This document shows positions 1 through 7,855 of a stretch of 64,000 nt of DNA, in pieces. The notes below the pieces were generated by a model. That model saw only the letters and a program-made list of their open reading frames with translations. It was not told the origin of the DNA and ran no database searches. The stretch comes from CAMBRQ01 sp945870325. Lineage in GTDB: Bacteria > Bacillota > Clostridia > Lachnospirales > Lachnospiraceae. The DNA lies in NCBI RefSeq assembly GCF_050313795.1, contig NZ_JBNPMC010000008.1, positions 34,040 to 98,039 on the forward strand, in the 5' to 3' direction. The translations under genes and the position numbers were made by a program. How positions within the stretch are numbered: the stretch's first letter is position 1; each line of letters opens with the position of its first letter.

Positions 1-1
1 T

Positions 2-385
2 TATCCTTATCTTAAGATTGTAGATTGTCCTCAGGATATTGAAGCCAAGAAACAGATCCAGACGATGACGGTTGATGATATGGATGCTGAAGTTACGGCG
101 ACGGATACGGCGGGATATGTCTTGAACGTCAGAATAGGGCAGGAGAATATCAGTGGTGAAGAGTTTCGTGATACATATGGACTTGCATCAAGTTGCTTTA
201 CATTGCAGCGTTATAATGGGAAGATGAGGATTACGACATGTGGAATCGGACATGGGTTGGGGATGAGCCAGTATACTGCTAATCAGATGGCAAAAGACGG
301 CAAAACGTATGAGGATATCCTGCAATATTTCTTTGAGGGAACTGAGATGAAAGAAGTCGCAGAAATATTAGTTGACACGGAATAA
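2..385 (+). CDS. spoIID: SpoIID, stage II sporulation protein D (C-terminal part)
   Basis: The reading frame is open from base 2, so only the last 127 codons are in the window. It ends in the hallmark SpoIID/LytB block with GHGLGMSQY followed by the A-x-Q-M-A-x-x-G region and Y-E-D-I-L-Q-Y-F. SpoIID is a membrane-anchored lytic transglycosylase that degrades peptidoglycan during engulfment of the forespore. A start codon at base 65 exists, but the frame continues upstream with family-like sequence, so this is the 3' part of a longer gene. The spoIIQ-like gene follows after about 45 bp, the usual clostridial order. Confidence 0.88.
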   Translation, partial: YPYLKIVDCPQDIEAKKQIQTMTVDDMDAEVTATDTAGYVLNVRIGQENISGEEFRDTYGLASSCFTLQRYNGKMRITTCGIGHGLGMSQYTANQMAKDGKTYEDILQYFFEGTEMKEVAEILVDTE

Positions 386-429
386 GTCTATCACTATCTG
401 GCAAAAATATAGTCAGAGGTGGTGATAAG

Positions 430-1188
430 ATGAATCAAAGGCAAAAACCTTCACAAAAAAAGAAGGGCGCTACCGTTGCAGCAGTATTGTGCTTTGTGGC
501 AGCAATCGCAATAGTTGGAACATATACATTCAATGACTACAAAAAGACACAACAGAAAGAACAGCTTGCGCGGGCCGAAGAGACGAATGAAACAGAAGAT
601 AAGAAGGTAGAGGAACCGGCAGAAGAGGCGAATAACCTGGTGGTAAGTAACCAGAATGAGTCCCCGGCAGAAGATGAGCAGAATCAGACGGACAACCAGA
701 CGGATGGGACGGCAGGTACAGCTGGCGCAGCCGGAGCCCAGAGCACAGCAGGAAACAGTGCTTCTATTAATTTTAGCGAAGACAGCAAACTGTTATGGCC
801 GGTGAATGGCACGATTCTTATGAGTTATAGTATGGACAAGACCGTATATTTCTCAACTCTGGATCAGTATAAGTACAATCCGGCAGTAATTATTTCCGGA
901 GCCGAAGGTGACCAGGTAATCTGTGGAACAACCGGAATTGTGAAGTCTATTGATGTAACTGCGGAGACCGGGACAACGGTCAATGTGGATATCGGAAATG
1001 GCTATGAGTTGTTCTATGGACAGTTAAAGGAAGTGCCTGTAAAGGTTGGAGATTATGTAGAGGCTAAGACCGTGCTCGGCTATGTGAGCCAGCCGACGAA
1101 GTACTATAGCGTTGAAGGATGCAATGTGTATTTTGAGATGCGTAAGGATGGACAGCCGGTAAATCCGGTGGAGTATCTCGAAGAGTAG
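430..1188 (+). CDS. spoIIQ: SpoIIQ-like M23 (LytM-fold) protein, catalytically degenerate
   Basis: A 252-residue protein with a basic N-terminus, one membrane segment (about residues 15-35), a long Glu/Gln/Asn/Ala-rich low-complexity linker (about 40-112) and a C-terminal LytM fold (about 118-250). Position right after spoIID argues for SpoIIQ, the forespore-membrane partner of SpoIIIAH in the engulfment channel. The peptidase metal ligands are gone. Where M23 enzymes have H-x-G-I-D this protein has N-P-A-V-I, and where they have H-x-H-F-E it has N-V-Y-F-E. It is therefore expected to be structural only. The start is ATG with GAGGTGGTG upstream. A repeat begins one base after the stop codon. 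Confidence 0.8.
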   Translation: MNQRQKPSQKKKGATVAAVLCFVAAIAIVGTYTFNDYKKTQQKEQLARAEETNETEDKKVEEPAEEANNLVVSNQNESPAEDEQNQTDNQTDGTAGTAGAAGAQSTAGNSASINFSEDSKLLWPVNGTILMSYSMDKTVYFSTLDQYKYNPAVIISGAEGDQVICGTTGIVKSIDVTAETGTTVNVDIGNGYELFYGQLKEVPVKVGDYVEAKTVLGYVSQPTKYYSVEGCNVYFEMRKDGQPVNPVEYLEE

Positions 1189-1189
1189 T

Positions 1190-1265
1190 GGGGACGGGGA
1201 AAATTGCATTTTCCCCCGTCCCTGATTCATTTTGCCGTGTCCCTTTTTGGATTTGCCGTGTCCCC
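1190..1265. repeat. Family-1 phased repeat, copy 1 (palindrome plus two units)
   Basis: A near-perfect palindrome (1190-1222) has arms GGGGACGGGG and CCCCCGTCCC around AAAATTGCATTTT. Two units containing GCCGTGTCCC follow. The GTCCC cores start at 1218, 1239 and 1260, an exact 21 bp phase that includes the palindrome arm. This copy is inverted relative to the copy at 1572, and the two enclose the GIY-YIG gene. Confidence 0.9.
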
Positions 1266-1267
1266 AT

Positions 1268-1295
1268 TTGATAATTGTGGAAAAAATCCTATAAT
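1268..1295 (+). promoter_or_regulatory. Predicted sigma-A promoter of the GIY-YIG gene
   Basis: TTGATA (1268-1273), a 16 bp spacer and TATAAT (1290-1295), with a second TATAAT at 1301. The -35 box abuts the edge of repeat copy 1. Confidence 0.55.
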
Positions 1296-1340
1296 TAGTC
1301 TATAATTGAAATGATTATAGATGAGGTAAAGAGAGAGAAT

Positions 1341-1610
1341 ATGAACTATACATATATTGTAAAATGTAGAGACGGAAGTCTGTATACAGGATGGACGAAT
1401 GATATAGAGAAACGTATAGAAGCCCATAATGCGGGGAAAGGTGCGAAGTATACCAAGTCGAGGCGACCAGTAACTTTGGTCTATTATGAGGAATTTGCAA
1501 CGAAGCAGGAAGCCATGAAGCGTGAGTATGCGATCAAGCATATGAAGAGGAAAGAGAAGGAAAAGGTCATTGGGGACAGGGCAAATCCAAAAAGGGACAC
1601 GGCAAATTAA
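1341..1610 (+). CDS. GIY-YIG nuclease-superfamily protein (YhbQ-like)
   Basis: An 89-residue single-domain protein. The GIY-YIG motif appears as YIV near residue 5 and YTGWTND near residue 17. The following conserved blocks are an H-N-x-G-K-G-A-K-Y-T region and L-V-Y-Y-E-E. Relatives are small UPF0213/YhbQ proteins, some with DNA-cleavage activity; the role in the cell is generally unclear. The last 12 residues (GDRANPKRDTAN) are encoded by repeat copy 2, which supplies the stop codon. The start at 1341 follows GAGAGAGA; an ATG at 1311 in the same frame is less likely because it lies too near the predicted promoter. The gene sits between two inverted repeat copies. Confidence 0.82.
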   Translation: MNYTYIVKCRDGSLYTGWTNDIEKRIEAHNAGKGAKYTKSRRPVTLVYYEEFATKQEAMKREYAIKHMKRKEKEKVIGDRANPKRDTAN

Positions 1611-1649
1611 ATTGGGGACGGGGGAAAATTGCAATTTCCCCCGTCCCCA
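1572..1649. repeat. Family-1 phased repeat, copy 2 (two units plus palindrome)
   Basis: Units with GGGAC at 1573 and 1594 are followed by the palindrome arm with GGGAC at 1615, so the phase is 21 bp throughout. The palindrome spans 1614-1649. The stop codon of the GIY-YIG gene lies between unit 2 and the palindrome. Confidence 0.9.
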
Positions 1650-1659
1650 ATGCGTAGTA

Positions 1660-2322
1660 TTAAAGTATGAAAGCATACATCACTATAAAGTGGCAAGCGC
1701 TTCCGCCCATTACAAATAGGTGGAAAATCTCATGGCTGCCGAAGTATTTGTGTCTGCTGTTGAATAGTGGAAGTTTCAAAGCGTATATCACCCCACCCAC
1801 TGTATAGATAATTCCACCTGCAAGAAGCCAGCCAAAGGCTGCCGGAGACATGGAATTAAGGATTTGGGTGAATGCAAGCACGCAGGTCCAGCCCATGCCG
1901 ATGTAAAGTACGGATGATACCCATTTCGGACAATACACCCAGAACGCTTTGATCAGGATGCCGACAAGGGCGATTCCCCATACAATGCTTAAGAGAATGA
2001 TTCCTGTCTTGCCGCCCAATACTAATAAGCAGATCGGAGTATAACTTCCGGCTATAAGTACACTGATCATCATATGATCGATTTTCTTTAATATTGTATT
2101 GATCTTATCAGATTTATCGAACGTGTGATAAGTGGTGCTGGCTGCGTATAATAATATTAAACTTGCTGTGTAGATTGCGATGGATATCACATATATATGG
2201 CTGGGTTCATGTGCTGCCTTTATTAGCAATGGAACCGCTGCAAATATCGCCATTAGCATTCCGATGAAATGTGTGATTGCACTTCCGGGGTCTTTAATGT
2301 GTTCTTCTATTGTTCGTGCCAT
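1660..2322 (-). CDS. Hemolysin III / TrhA family membrane protein
   Basis: A 220-residue protein with seven predicted membrane segments, of the progestin/adipoQ-receptor-like (HlyIII, TrhA) superfamily. Conserved residues are visible: H-F-I-G near residue 18, S-T-T-Y-H-T-F near 62, D-H-M-M-I near 82, a Y-x-G-M-G-W block near 143, and a C-terminal H-E-I-F-H-L-F-V with a final histidine region. Bacterial members are thought to affect membrane-lipid homeostasis; haemolysis is reported only for some. Start ATG at 2322 follows AGGAGGTATTC. The gene is monocistronic, and its stop lies about 10 bp from repeat copy 2. Confidence 0.85.
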   Translation of the reverse strand: MARTIEEHIKDPGSAITHFIGMLMAIFAAVPLLIKAAHEPSHIYVISIAIYTASLILLYAASTTYHTFDKSDKINTILKKIDHMMISVLIAGSYTPICLLVLGGKTGIILLSIVWGIALVGILIKAFWVYCPKWVSSVLYIGMGWTCVLAFTQILNSMSPAAFGWLLAGGIIYTVGGVIYALKLPLFNSRHKYFGSHEIFHLFVMGGSACHFIVMYAFIL

Positions 2323-2459
2323 ATGAATACCTCCTAAAAATATATTGAAATTACAACATGTAGTTTTGAAAACTATGTTATCTATATGTGTATATTATAC
2401 CCTATATTCCAAAAAAGCAAGCATTATATTAAAAATTAATAATTTAGAGAACTGGATTG

Positions 2460-2524
2460 GTCAAATATAAAATAACTGGCTGTTTCTGCGTAACCACTCT
2501 GGTGGTATTATATTTGACAGTTAT
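2460..2524. promoter_or_regulatory. Inverted repeat with a crossing second pairing upstream of the ECF gene
   Basis: GTCAAATATAA (2460-2470) is exactly complementary to TTATATTTGAC (2508-2518). A second pair, ATAACTG (2472-2478) with CAGTTAT (2518-2524), crosses it. ACCAC/GTGGT forms a small hairpin inside. The right arm overlaps the predicted -35 box, so this could be an operator or an RNA pseudoknot. No known riboswitch family was recognised. Confidence 0.4.
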
Positions 2525-2542
2525 ATGATTGATCATTATAAA
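2514..2542 (+). promoter_or_regulatory. Predicted sigma-A promoter of the ECF S-component gene
   Basis: A consensus TTGACA (2514-2519), a 17 bp spacer and TATAAA (2537-2542). It would start transcription near 2549, which excludes in-frame start codons further upstream. Confidence 0.65.
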
Positions 2543-2600
2543 TTATAGGTCAAGAATGAGTATAGAGGAAAGGTTAGGGTATAATAGGATGGGAATCAGT

Positions 2601-3173
2601 ATGGCAAGAGCAGATGTAACAGGAACAGACAGAGTAAAGGCGATGGTTATCACCGCATTTTTTGCAGCGATTACATTTCTCGGAATTCAGTCATTTAGAA
2701 TACCGCTTCCGGCAGCAGTTGGAACGCCGTTTGTACATTTTGGACACATATTTGTAGTAATGGGAGTGTTGATTCAGGGTGGAAAAAGAGGTGCTGTATC
2801 AGGAACTGTCGGATTGGTAATTTTTGATATTTTGAATGGATATATGCAGGATATTCCACAGGTATTTATTGAGACGATTGTCAAATGTCTGATTGTAGGC
2901 GCGATATTTGTCATTATGAAAAAGCGGGCGGATGGCAATAAGACGAAAGAATATACAAGTGCTGTCATCTGTGCAGTGATCTATGGGTGCCTGAATATTT
3001 TGATTGAACTGGTTATGGGGACGATTAAGATGATGATACTTGGAAGTGGTTTTGCGGCAGCCTTTATGGGATCAGTGGTATCCATTCCTGCAACAGCGAT
3101 TAATGCGGTGTTCATGATTATTGCAATTGCGGTTTTATATAAGCCGGTGGAAAGCATTTATAAGAGAATATAA
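2601..3173 (+). CDS. ECF-type transporter substrate-binding (S) component, substrate unknown
   Basis: A hydrophobic protein of about 190 residues with five to six membrane segments. It has the pattern of small vitamin-type ECF S components: an A-M-V-I-T-A-x-F-A-A-I N-terminus and a conserved H-F-G-H region followed by a G-G-K-R-G-A turn. S components bind a vitamin or precursor and dock onto a shared EcfAA'T module, which is not encoded here. Start chosen at 2601 (AGGATG upstream at good spacing); ATGs at 2589 and 2556 are possible, but 2556 is only a few bases past the predicted transcription start. The ligand cannot be assigned from sequence alone. Confidence 0.72.
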   Translation: MARADVTGTDRVKAMVITAFFAAITFLGIQSFRIPLPAAVGTPFVHFGHIFVVMGVLIQGGKRGAVSGTVGLVIFDILNGYMQDIPQVFIETIVKCLIVGAIFVIMKKRADGNKTKEYTSAVICAVIYGCLNILIELVMGTIKMMILGSGFAAAFMGSVVSIPATAINAVFMIIAIAVLYKPVESIYKRI

Positions 3174-3190
3174 AGTTAAGAATGAAATGA

Positions 3191-3237
3191 AGAAAAGCCT
3201 CTGGAGTGGAAATACGACTTTCTACTTCGGAGGCTTT
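3191..3237. terminator. Bidirectional terminator between the ECF gene and spmA
   Basis: AAAAGCCTC...GGAGGCTTTT stem with an inner extension (GGAGTxGAAA / TTTCxACTTC). A/T tracts on both sides let it serve both convergent genes. Confidence 0.8.
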
Positions 3238-3246
3238 TAGAACGTT

Positions 3247-3855
3247 CTAGTCCCGATCCATTATTTTGCAATATATTATAGCGGCAAGTGTGCTGATTGC
3301 CGTTGCTATAATGCCGGCTCCCACAATTGCCGCAGGATTTACGCTGCCATACTGACTCCGATATGCAATGACATTGACAGGGATTATCTGCAAAGACGAG
3401 ATGTTGATGATCAAAAAAGTACACATCTCATTACTTGCAATTCCTTTTTTACTTACTGGTCCTGGCATACGCCCCTTTCTTCTGTCATCTTCCAGCCGTC
3501 CAAGTTCTTCCATTGCTTTTAAACCTGCCGGAGTCGCCGCCCACCCAAGACCAAGAACATTAGCAATCATATTGGTCGTGATGTGTTGTTCCGCTGGATG
3601 ACCAACTGGAAGGCTAGGAAATAAGAAACGAATCATTGGCTGGATCTTTTTAGAGGCGGCACTTATAATTCCTGCTTTTGTTGCGATTTCCATCAATCCG
3701 ACCCATAACGACATGACTCCCATCATGGTGATACAGAGCGTAATGGCCTCTTTGGAGGAGTCGATGGCAGCGTTCGTAATATCCGGCATTCGTCCGGTAA
3801 AGGCAGCGAAGATGATGCCGAGCAATATCATGCCCGCCCACAGATAATTTAACAT
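3247..3855 (-). CDS. spmA: Spore maturation protein A
   Basis: A 202-residue multi-pass membrane protein of the nucleoside-recognition/Gate superfamily. SpmA features include the N-terminal M-x-x-L-W-A-G-M-I-L-x-G-I, a G-x-x-x-L-W-x-G-L-M-E-I-A-x-x-x-G block, N-M-x-A-N-x-x-G-L-G-x-A-A-T-P-x-G, and the E-M-C-T-F-L-I-I-N region. With SpmB it is needed for proper dehydration of the spore core. The start at 3855 is preceded by GGAGG at ideal spacing; a longer frame to 3933 has no such signal. Its usual partner spmB lies about 4 kb away on the other strand. Confidence 0.88.
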   Translation of the reverse strand: MLNYLWAGMILLGIIFAAFTGRMPDITNAAIDSSKEAITLCITMMGVMSLWVGLMEIATKAGIISAASKKIQPMIRFLFPSLPVGHPAEQHITTNMIANVLGLGWAATPAGLKAMEELGRLEDDRRKGRMPGPVSKKGIASNEMCTFLIINISSLQIIPVNVIAYRSQYGSVNPAAIVGAGIIATAISTLAAIIYCKIMDRD

Positions 3856-3922
3856 ATGAGGAACCTCCATTTGGGATATTCGTATTCTATCTCCTATAAT
3901 AAATATGTAGGTGAAGGGATAA

Positions 3923-3960
3923 TTAGGACGCAAATAGAAAAAAGGGACAGGGAAAAGTTG
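3923..3960. repeat. Degenerate family-1 repeat remnant
   Basis: Two decayed unit cores (AGGACGCAAAT and GGGACAGGGAAAA), spaced 19 rather than 21 bp, without the palindrome. It lies between spmA and the stop codon of the MATE gene. Confidence 0.6.
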
Positions 3961-5364
3961 CTATTGTGTATCTTCTAGTTTCCTCCACACGGTCATCATC
4001 ATTGTAACAAAACATGCTATGCCACCCAGGAAATTTGAAATGGGCTCTGCTAAGAATACGCCATTTGTTCCGAGTCCGGCGATGGTCGGGAGCCACAGGG
4101 TCAGTGGAATGACGATAATAGCCTTGCGGAACAGGGAGAAGAAGACAGCGTGCCGGTATTTGCCAAGGGCAGTGAAGGTAGACTGTCCGGCGAATTGGAG
4201 TGCCATCATGAATATACCGAAGAAATATAGTCTCATGGCAGGTACACCTGCTTCCAGAAGTTCCGGATCACTGTTGAACAGGTGGATGAAGAAGCGTGGG
4301 AAGAAGAACAGGAGCGCCCACGCGGCTAAGGTAAATATGATAGAAAATATGGTGGTAAAACTGATCGCGGATTTGACCCGTTTATATTCTTTTGCGCCAT
4401 AGTTGAAACTCATCACAGGTTGGGCACCGCTGGACATGCCGCTTACGGGCATGGTTATGATCTCGCGGACGGAATTAATTACAGTCATGATGCCGACGTA
4501 CAGATCGCCTCCATAGCGCTGCAGCGTAGCATTGCAGATAATCTGTACGGAGCCATTGGTAATGGACATGATGAATCCTGCAAGACCTAAAGCAGTGATT
4601 TCTTTAATTAGAGATATTTGTAATCTCATACATTTCTTAGTTAACTTAATAATTGCTTTATCGCCGACTAAGAAGTGTAATACCCAGATAGAGGAGATGC
4701 ACTGGGAGATAATTGTTGCCAGCGCAGCACCCTGGACTCCCATATGAAAGACGAAGATGAACAGTGGGTCCAGCAGGAGATTCAAGATCGCACCGATGGA
4801 GACTGTCAGCATTCCGGTAATGCCAAATCCCTGGGCATTGATGAAGTTATTCATGCCAAGGCTCGTCATGACGAATAATGTCCCCAGCAGGTAGATGCGA
4901 AGGTATGCATTGGCATAGGGATAAGTAATATCACTGGCGCCAAAGAGATAGAGCAGCGGATGCTTAAAGATATAACATATAACAGCCAGAACTGTGCCGG
5001 ATAGTAAGAGCATGGCGAAGGAATTGCCCATGATTTTCTGAGCACGTTTTGTTTCCCCAGCACCTCGTGACATTGAGAAAAGCGGTGCCCCTCCCATTCC
5101 GAATAGATTAGCGAATGCGGTGATGATCGTAATGATCGGAAGTGCCAGCCCGATTCCGGTTAATGCCTGTGTTGAAGTGTGTGGAATATGACCGATATAA
5201 ATGCGGTCTACCACGTTATATAAGACATTAATTAGTTGTGCTAATGTCATGGGGATAGCGAGCCGCAGTATGTTAGAGGATATGCTGCCCTGACTGAAAT
5301 CCTGCGCTTCTTTGGCAGCATGGCTGGAAATAAGATTTTTAAAATGTTTTGATACCATTGTCAT
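3961..5364 (-). CDS. MATE-family multidrug/sodium antiporter
   Basis: About 467 residues with twelve predicted membrane helices in two related halves. The N-terminal half has the MATE signature N-V-L-Y-N-V-V-D-R-I-Y-I-G-H preceded by a P-M-T-L-A-Q-L motif. The second half carries the A-Q-P-V-M-S-F-N-Y-G-A block. Proteins of this clade export drugs or metabolites using sodium or proton gradients; the substrate cannot be predicted. The start at 5364 has GGTGAT just upstream; the same frame reaches an ATG at 5421 without a clear ribosome site. It is divergent from the GH42 gene. Confidence 0.85.
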   Translation of the reverse strand: MTMVSKHFKNLISSHAAKEAQDFSQGSISSNILRLAIPMTLAQLINVLYNVVDRIYIGHIPHTSTQALTGIGLALPIITIITAFANLFGMGGAPLFSMSRGAGETKRAQKIMGNSFAMLLLSGTVLAVICYIFKHPLLYLFGASDITYPYANAYLRIYLLGTLFVMTSLGMNNFINAQGFGITGMLTVSIGAILNLLLDPLFIFVFHMGVQGAALATIISQCISSIWVLHFLVGDKAIIKLTKKCMRLQISLIKEITALGLAGFIMSITNGSVQIICNATLQRYGGDLYVGIMTVINSVREIITMPVSGMSSGAQPVMSFNYGAKEYKRVKSAISFTTIFSIIFTLAAWALLFFFPRFFIHLFNSDPELLEAGVPAMRLYFFGIFMMALQFAGQSTFTALGKYRHAVFFSLFRKAIIVIPLTLWLPTIAGLGTNGVFLAEPISNFLGGIACFVTMMMTVWRKLEDTQ

Positions 5365-5676
5365 ATAATCACCATTTCTTTTGCTTTTTATATATTTATT
5401 AGGGAATTTTGTCATATACATCTTAGAGGGTTATGATTCCTGCAACAATAAAATCATACAGACTATATAATGTAGTATATGCGTTCTGTGATTTATTTTC
5501 AATGAGACAAATGTATGGCAAATATATTTTTTTGCAGAAACGTGAGAGAGATTAATGTAAAAGAATAAAGTAAAATGTGTTTGCCAGTACAGAGACAGTA
5601 TAAAGTATGATATACTGAAACTAAAATATATCGAAAGAAACATACAGAAAAGATATGACAGTAAAGGAGAGATAAT
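5365..5676. other. Intergenic region between divergent MATE and GH42 genes
   Basis: About 310 AT-rich bases that must hold two divergent promoters. Clustered -10-like hexamers (TATAAA, TATGAT, TATACT at 5600-5616) precede the GH42 gene, but none has a convincing -35 at normal spacing. No gene or clear RNA structure was seen. Confidence 0.4.
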
Positions 5677-7737
5677 ATGAATCACAAACAGAATTATCAG
5701 TGGCAGAAAATGACGATGGGAACTTGCTATTATCCGGAGCATTGGAATAAAGAATTATGGCCGCAGGATCTGGATCGGATGCTGGAAGCAGGAATCACGG
5801 TGATTCGAATTGCAGAATTCGCGTGGAATAAAGTAGAACCGGAAGAAGGAGTATTTACTTTTGATTTCTTTGATGAGTTCCTGGATCTGTGCAGCAAGAA
5901 GGAGATGAAGGTTATATTCGGAACACCGACGGCAACGCCTCCTGCGTGGCTGACTGAGAAGTACCCAGAAGTGTTGAATGCAAGAAAGGACGGGGTGCTT
6001 TATCGGCATGGCGGAAGAAGGCACTACAACTATAATTCTCCGATTTATCAGAAGTTGAGTGCACGGATCGTGGAGAAGGAAGCAGAGCATTATGGCAAAC
6101 ATCCGGCAATCGTTGGATGGCAGATTGATAATGAACTGAACTGTGAGACTTGTGAATTCTATTCAGAGTCAGATTCGGAAGCATTCCGCGTATTTCTTCA
6201 GAAAAAATACGGGACACTTGAGAAATTGAATGAGGCATGGGGAACTATTTTCTGGAACCAGACTTATACAGACTGGGAGCAGATCTATGTGCCGCGGACG
6301 GTTCTGAATGAGGGAATTAATCCGCATCAGCACCTGGATTATTACAGATTCATTTCGGACAGCATGCTGAGATATTGCAAAATGCAGGCAGAGATTATTC
6401 GGAAATACAAAAAGCCGGAGGATTTCGTTACTACGAACGGAATGTTCTGGAATGTGGACAATCACCGTATGGAAAAAGACTGCCTGGATGTGTATACCTA
6501 TGATTCTTATCCAAGTTTCGCATTCGGACTGGATAGGAATCTGGAGACGGCAGACGATCTGAATGACCGCAAATGGACCATGCACCTGAACGAAGTGCGC
6601 TCTATCTGTCCGCATTTCGGAATTATGGAGCAGCAGTCAGGAGCAAATGGATGGACAACCCGGATGGAGGGACCGGCGCCAAGACCGGGACAGTTAACGC
6701 TCTGGGCAATGCAGAGTGTGGCACAGGGAGCCGATTATATCTCATTCTTCCGCTGGAGAACCTGTACGGTAGGAACGGAGATCTACTGGCATGGAATTCT
6801 GGATTATGATAACAGGGATAACCGGAAGATTGCAGAGGTGCGAGATTTCTATAAGAAGTTGAAAACATTAGATCCAGTATGTGGTGCTAAGAATGTGGCG
6901 GCATTTGCACTGGTGAAAGACTATGATAATGAATGGGATATAGAGGTGGATGCATGGCATCAGAGAGTTTGGAAAGCAAGTGAAAAGGAGATCTTTGTTG
7001 CGTCCGAACTGAATCATACCCCTTATGATGTGATTTACCTGCAAGAAGACAGTGAGGTAGAAGACCTTGCCGCATATCCGGTGATATTCTATCCGCATCC
7101 GACTTTGATGAGCGAAGAACGGGCTGCTCTTCTAAAATCCTATGTGGATCGGGGAGGTGCTTTGATTATTGGATGCCGTGCCGGGTATAAAGATATGAAT
7201 GGCAGATGTGTCATGCTGCCACAGCCGGGGCTTCTTCAGGAACTTACGGGATCGGATGTCAGAGATTTCACATTCACAAGTCCGGCAGAGGAGCCGGTTC
7301 TGGCTGATTTTGGAGGAGAACGGATAGAGATGCCTCTATTCAATGATATCATGGATACGTTGGAAGATACGAAAGTGCTGGCAGTATATGAGAATAGCTA
7401 TTATGCCGGAAAGGCTGCGGTGACAGAGAAACAGACAGGAAAAGGACGGACAATCCATTTCGGCAGTACATTCTCCAGAGAGAATGTGAAGAAGTTATTG
7501 GAATATACGGGAATTCTTGAACCGTTCGGAGAATTCATAGAAGCCCCGGAGACGGTACAGGTGGTAATGAGAGAAAATGGCGGGAAGAGGTATCTGTTCG
7601 TGCTGAACTTCCAGGCAGAAGAGGTGGAATGTGTATTGAAGAAACCGGGGAAACTGATGTATACAGGGGAGACAGTAGAAGGAACATTGAGGCTTCCGGC
7701 ATTTGGAACTGCGGTGTATGAGATGGTAGAAGAGTAG
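5677..7737 (+). CDS. GH42 beta-galactosidase
   Basis: A 686-residue enzyme matching the full three-domain GH42 family: TIM barrel (about 1-390), a trimerisation/flavodoxin-like domain (about 395-600), and a short beta domain to the end. The N-terminus M-G-T-C-Y-Y-P-E-H-W is diagnostic. The acid/base glutamate is in Q-I-D-N-E-L-N (about residue 153), and the nucleophile is in F-G-I-M-E-Q-Q-S-G (about 315). No signal peptide, so it acts on imported beta-galactosides in the cytoplasm. TAAAGGAGAG precedes the ATG. No dedicated sugar transporter is adjacent; the divergent MATE gene is probably unrelated. A family-1 repeat starts a few bases after the stop. Confidence 0.9.
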   Translation: MNHKQNYQWQKMTMGTCYYPEHWNKELWPQDLDRMLEAGITVIRIAEFAWNKVEPEEGVFTFDFFDEFLDLCSKKEMKVIFGTPTATPPAWLTEKYPEVLNARKDGVLYRHGGRRHYNYNSPIYQKLSARIVEKEAEHYGKHPAIVGWQIDNELNCETCEFYSESDSEAFRVFLQKKYGTLEKLNEAWGTIFWNQTYTDWEQIYVPRTVLNEGINPHQHLDYYRFISDSMLRYCKMQAEIIRKYKKPEDFVTTNGMFWNVDNHRMEKDCLDVYTYDSYPSFAFGLDRNLETADDLNDRKWTMHLNEVRSICPHFGIMEQQSGANGWTTRMEGPAPRPGQLTLWAMQSVAQGADYISFFRWRTCTVGTEIYWHGILDYDNRDNRKIAEVRDFYKKLKTLDPVCGAKNVAAFALVKDYDNEWDIEVDAWHQRVWKASEKEIFVASELNHTPYDVIYLQEDSEVEDLAAYPVIFYPHPTLMSEERAALLKSYVDRGGALIIGCRAGYKDMNGRCVMLPQPGLLQELTGSDVRDFTFTSPAEEPVLADFGGERIEMPLFNDIMDTLEDTKVLAVYENSYYAGKAAVTEKQTGKGRTIHFGSTFSRENVKKLLEYTGILEPFGEFIEAPETVQVVMRENGGKRYLFVLNFQAEEVECVLKKPGKLMYTGETVEGTLRLPAFGTAVYEMVEE

Positions 7738-7749
7738 AATCATCAAAAA

Positions 7750-7824
7750 GGGACAGGGCAAATCCAAAAGGGGACACGGCAAATCGCATTGGGGACGGGG
7801 GAAATTGCAATTTCCTCCGTCCCC
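7750..7824. repeat. Family-1 phased repeat, copy 4
   Basis: GGGAC cores at 7750, 7771 and 7792 (exact 21 bp phase), with the last forming the left arm of a palindrome ending at 7824. One mismatch (CCTCC) lies in the right arm. It lies between the GH42 gene and spmB. Confidence 0.9.
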
Positions 7825-7855
7825 AATGCATATACATAGATAGGGGGTGTACTGT

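Larger units (their letters stand above)
1190..1649 (+). mobile_element. Possible cassette: GIY-YIG gene boxed by inverted family-1 repeats
   Basis: Copies 1 and 2 of the family-1 repeat face each other, with units inward and palindromes outward, around a promoter and one nuclease-fold gene. The arrangement resembles a 460 bp element with about 78 bp terminal inverted repeats. No target duplication was identified, and mobility is inference only. Confidence 0.35.

Noticed and set aside
1190..1222. Palindromes of the family-1 repeats as ordinary intrinsic terminators
   Set aside because: The stems are strong, but no T-run follows on either strand, and the same structure recurs at many unrelated genes.
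2460..2524. Named riboswitch (preQ1, purine, TPP, THF) before the ECF gene
   Set aside because: None of the conserved cores of these families could be recognised, and a consensus promoter lies at its 3' edge.
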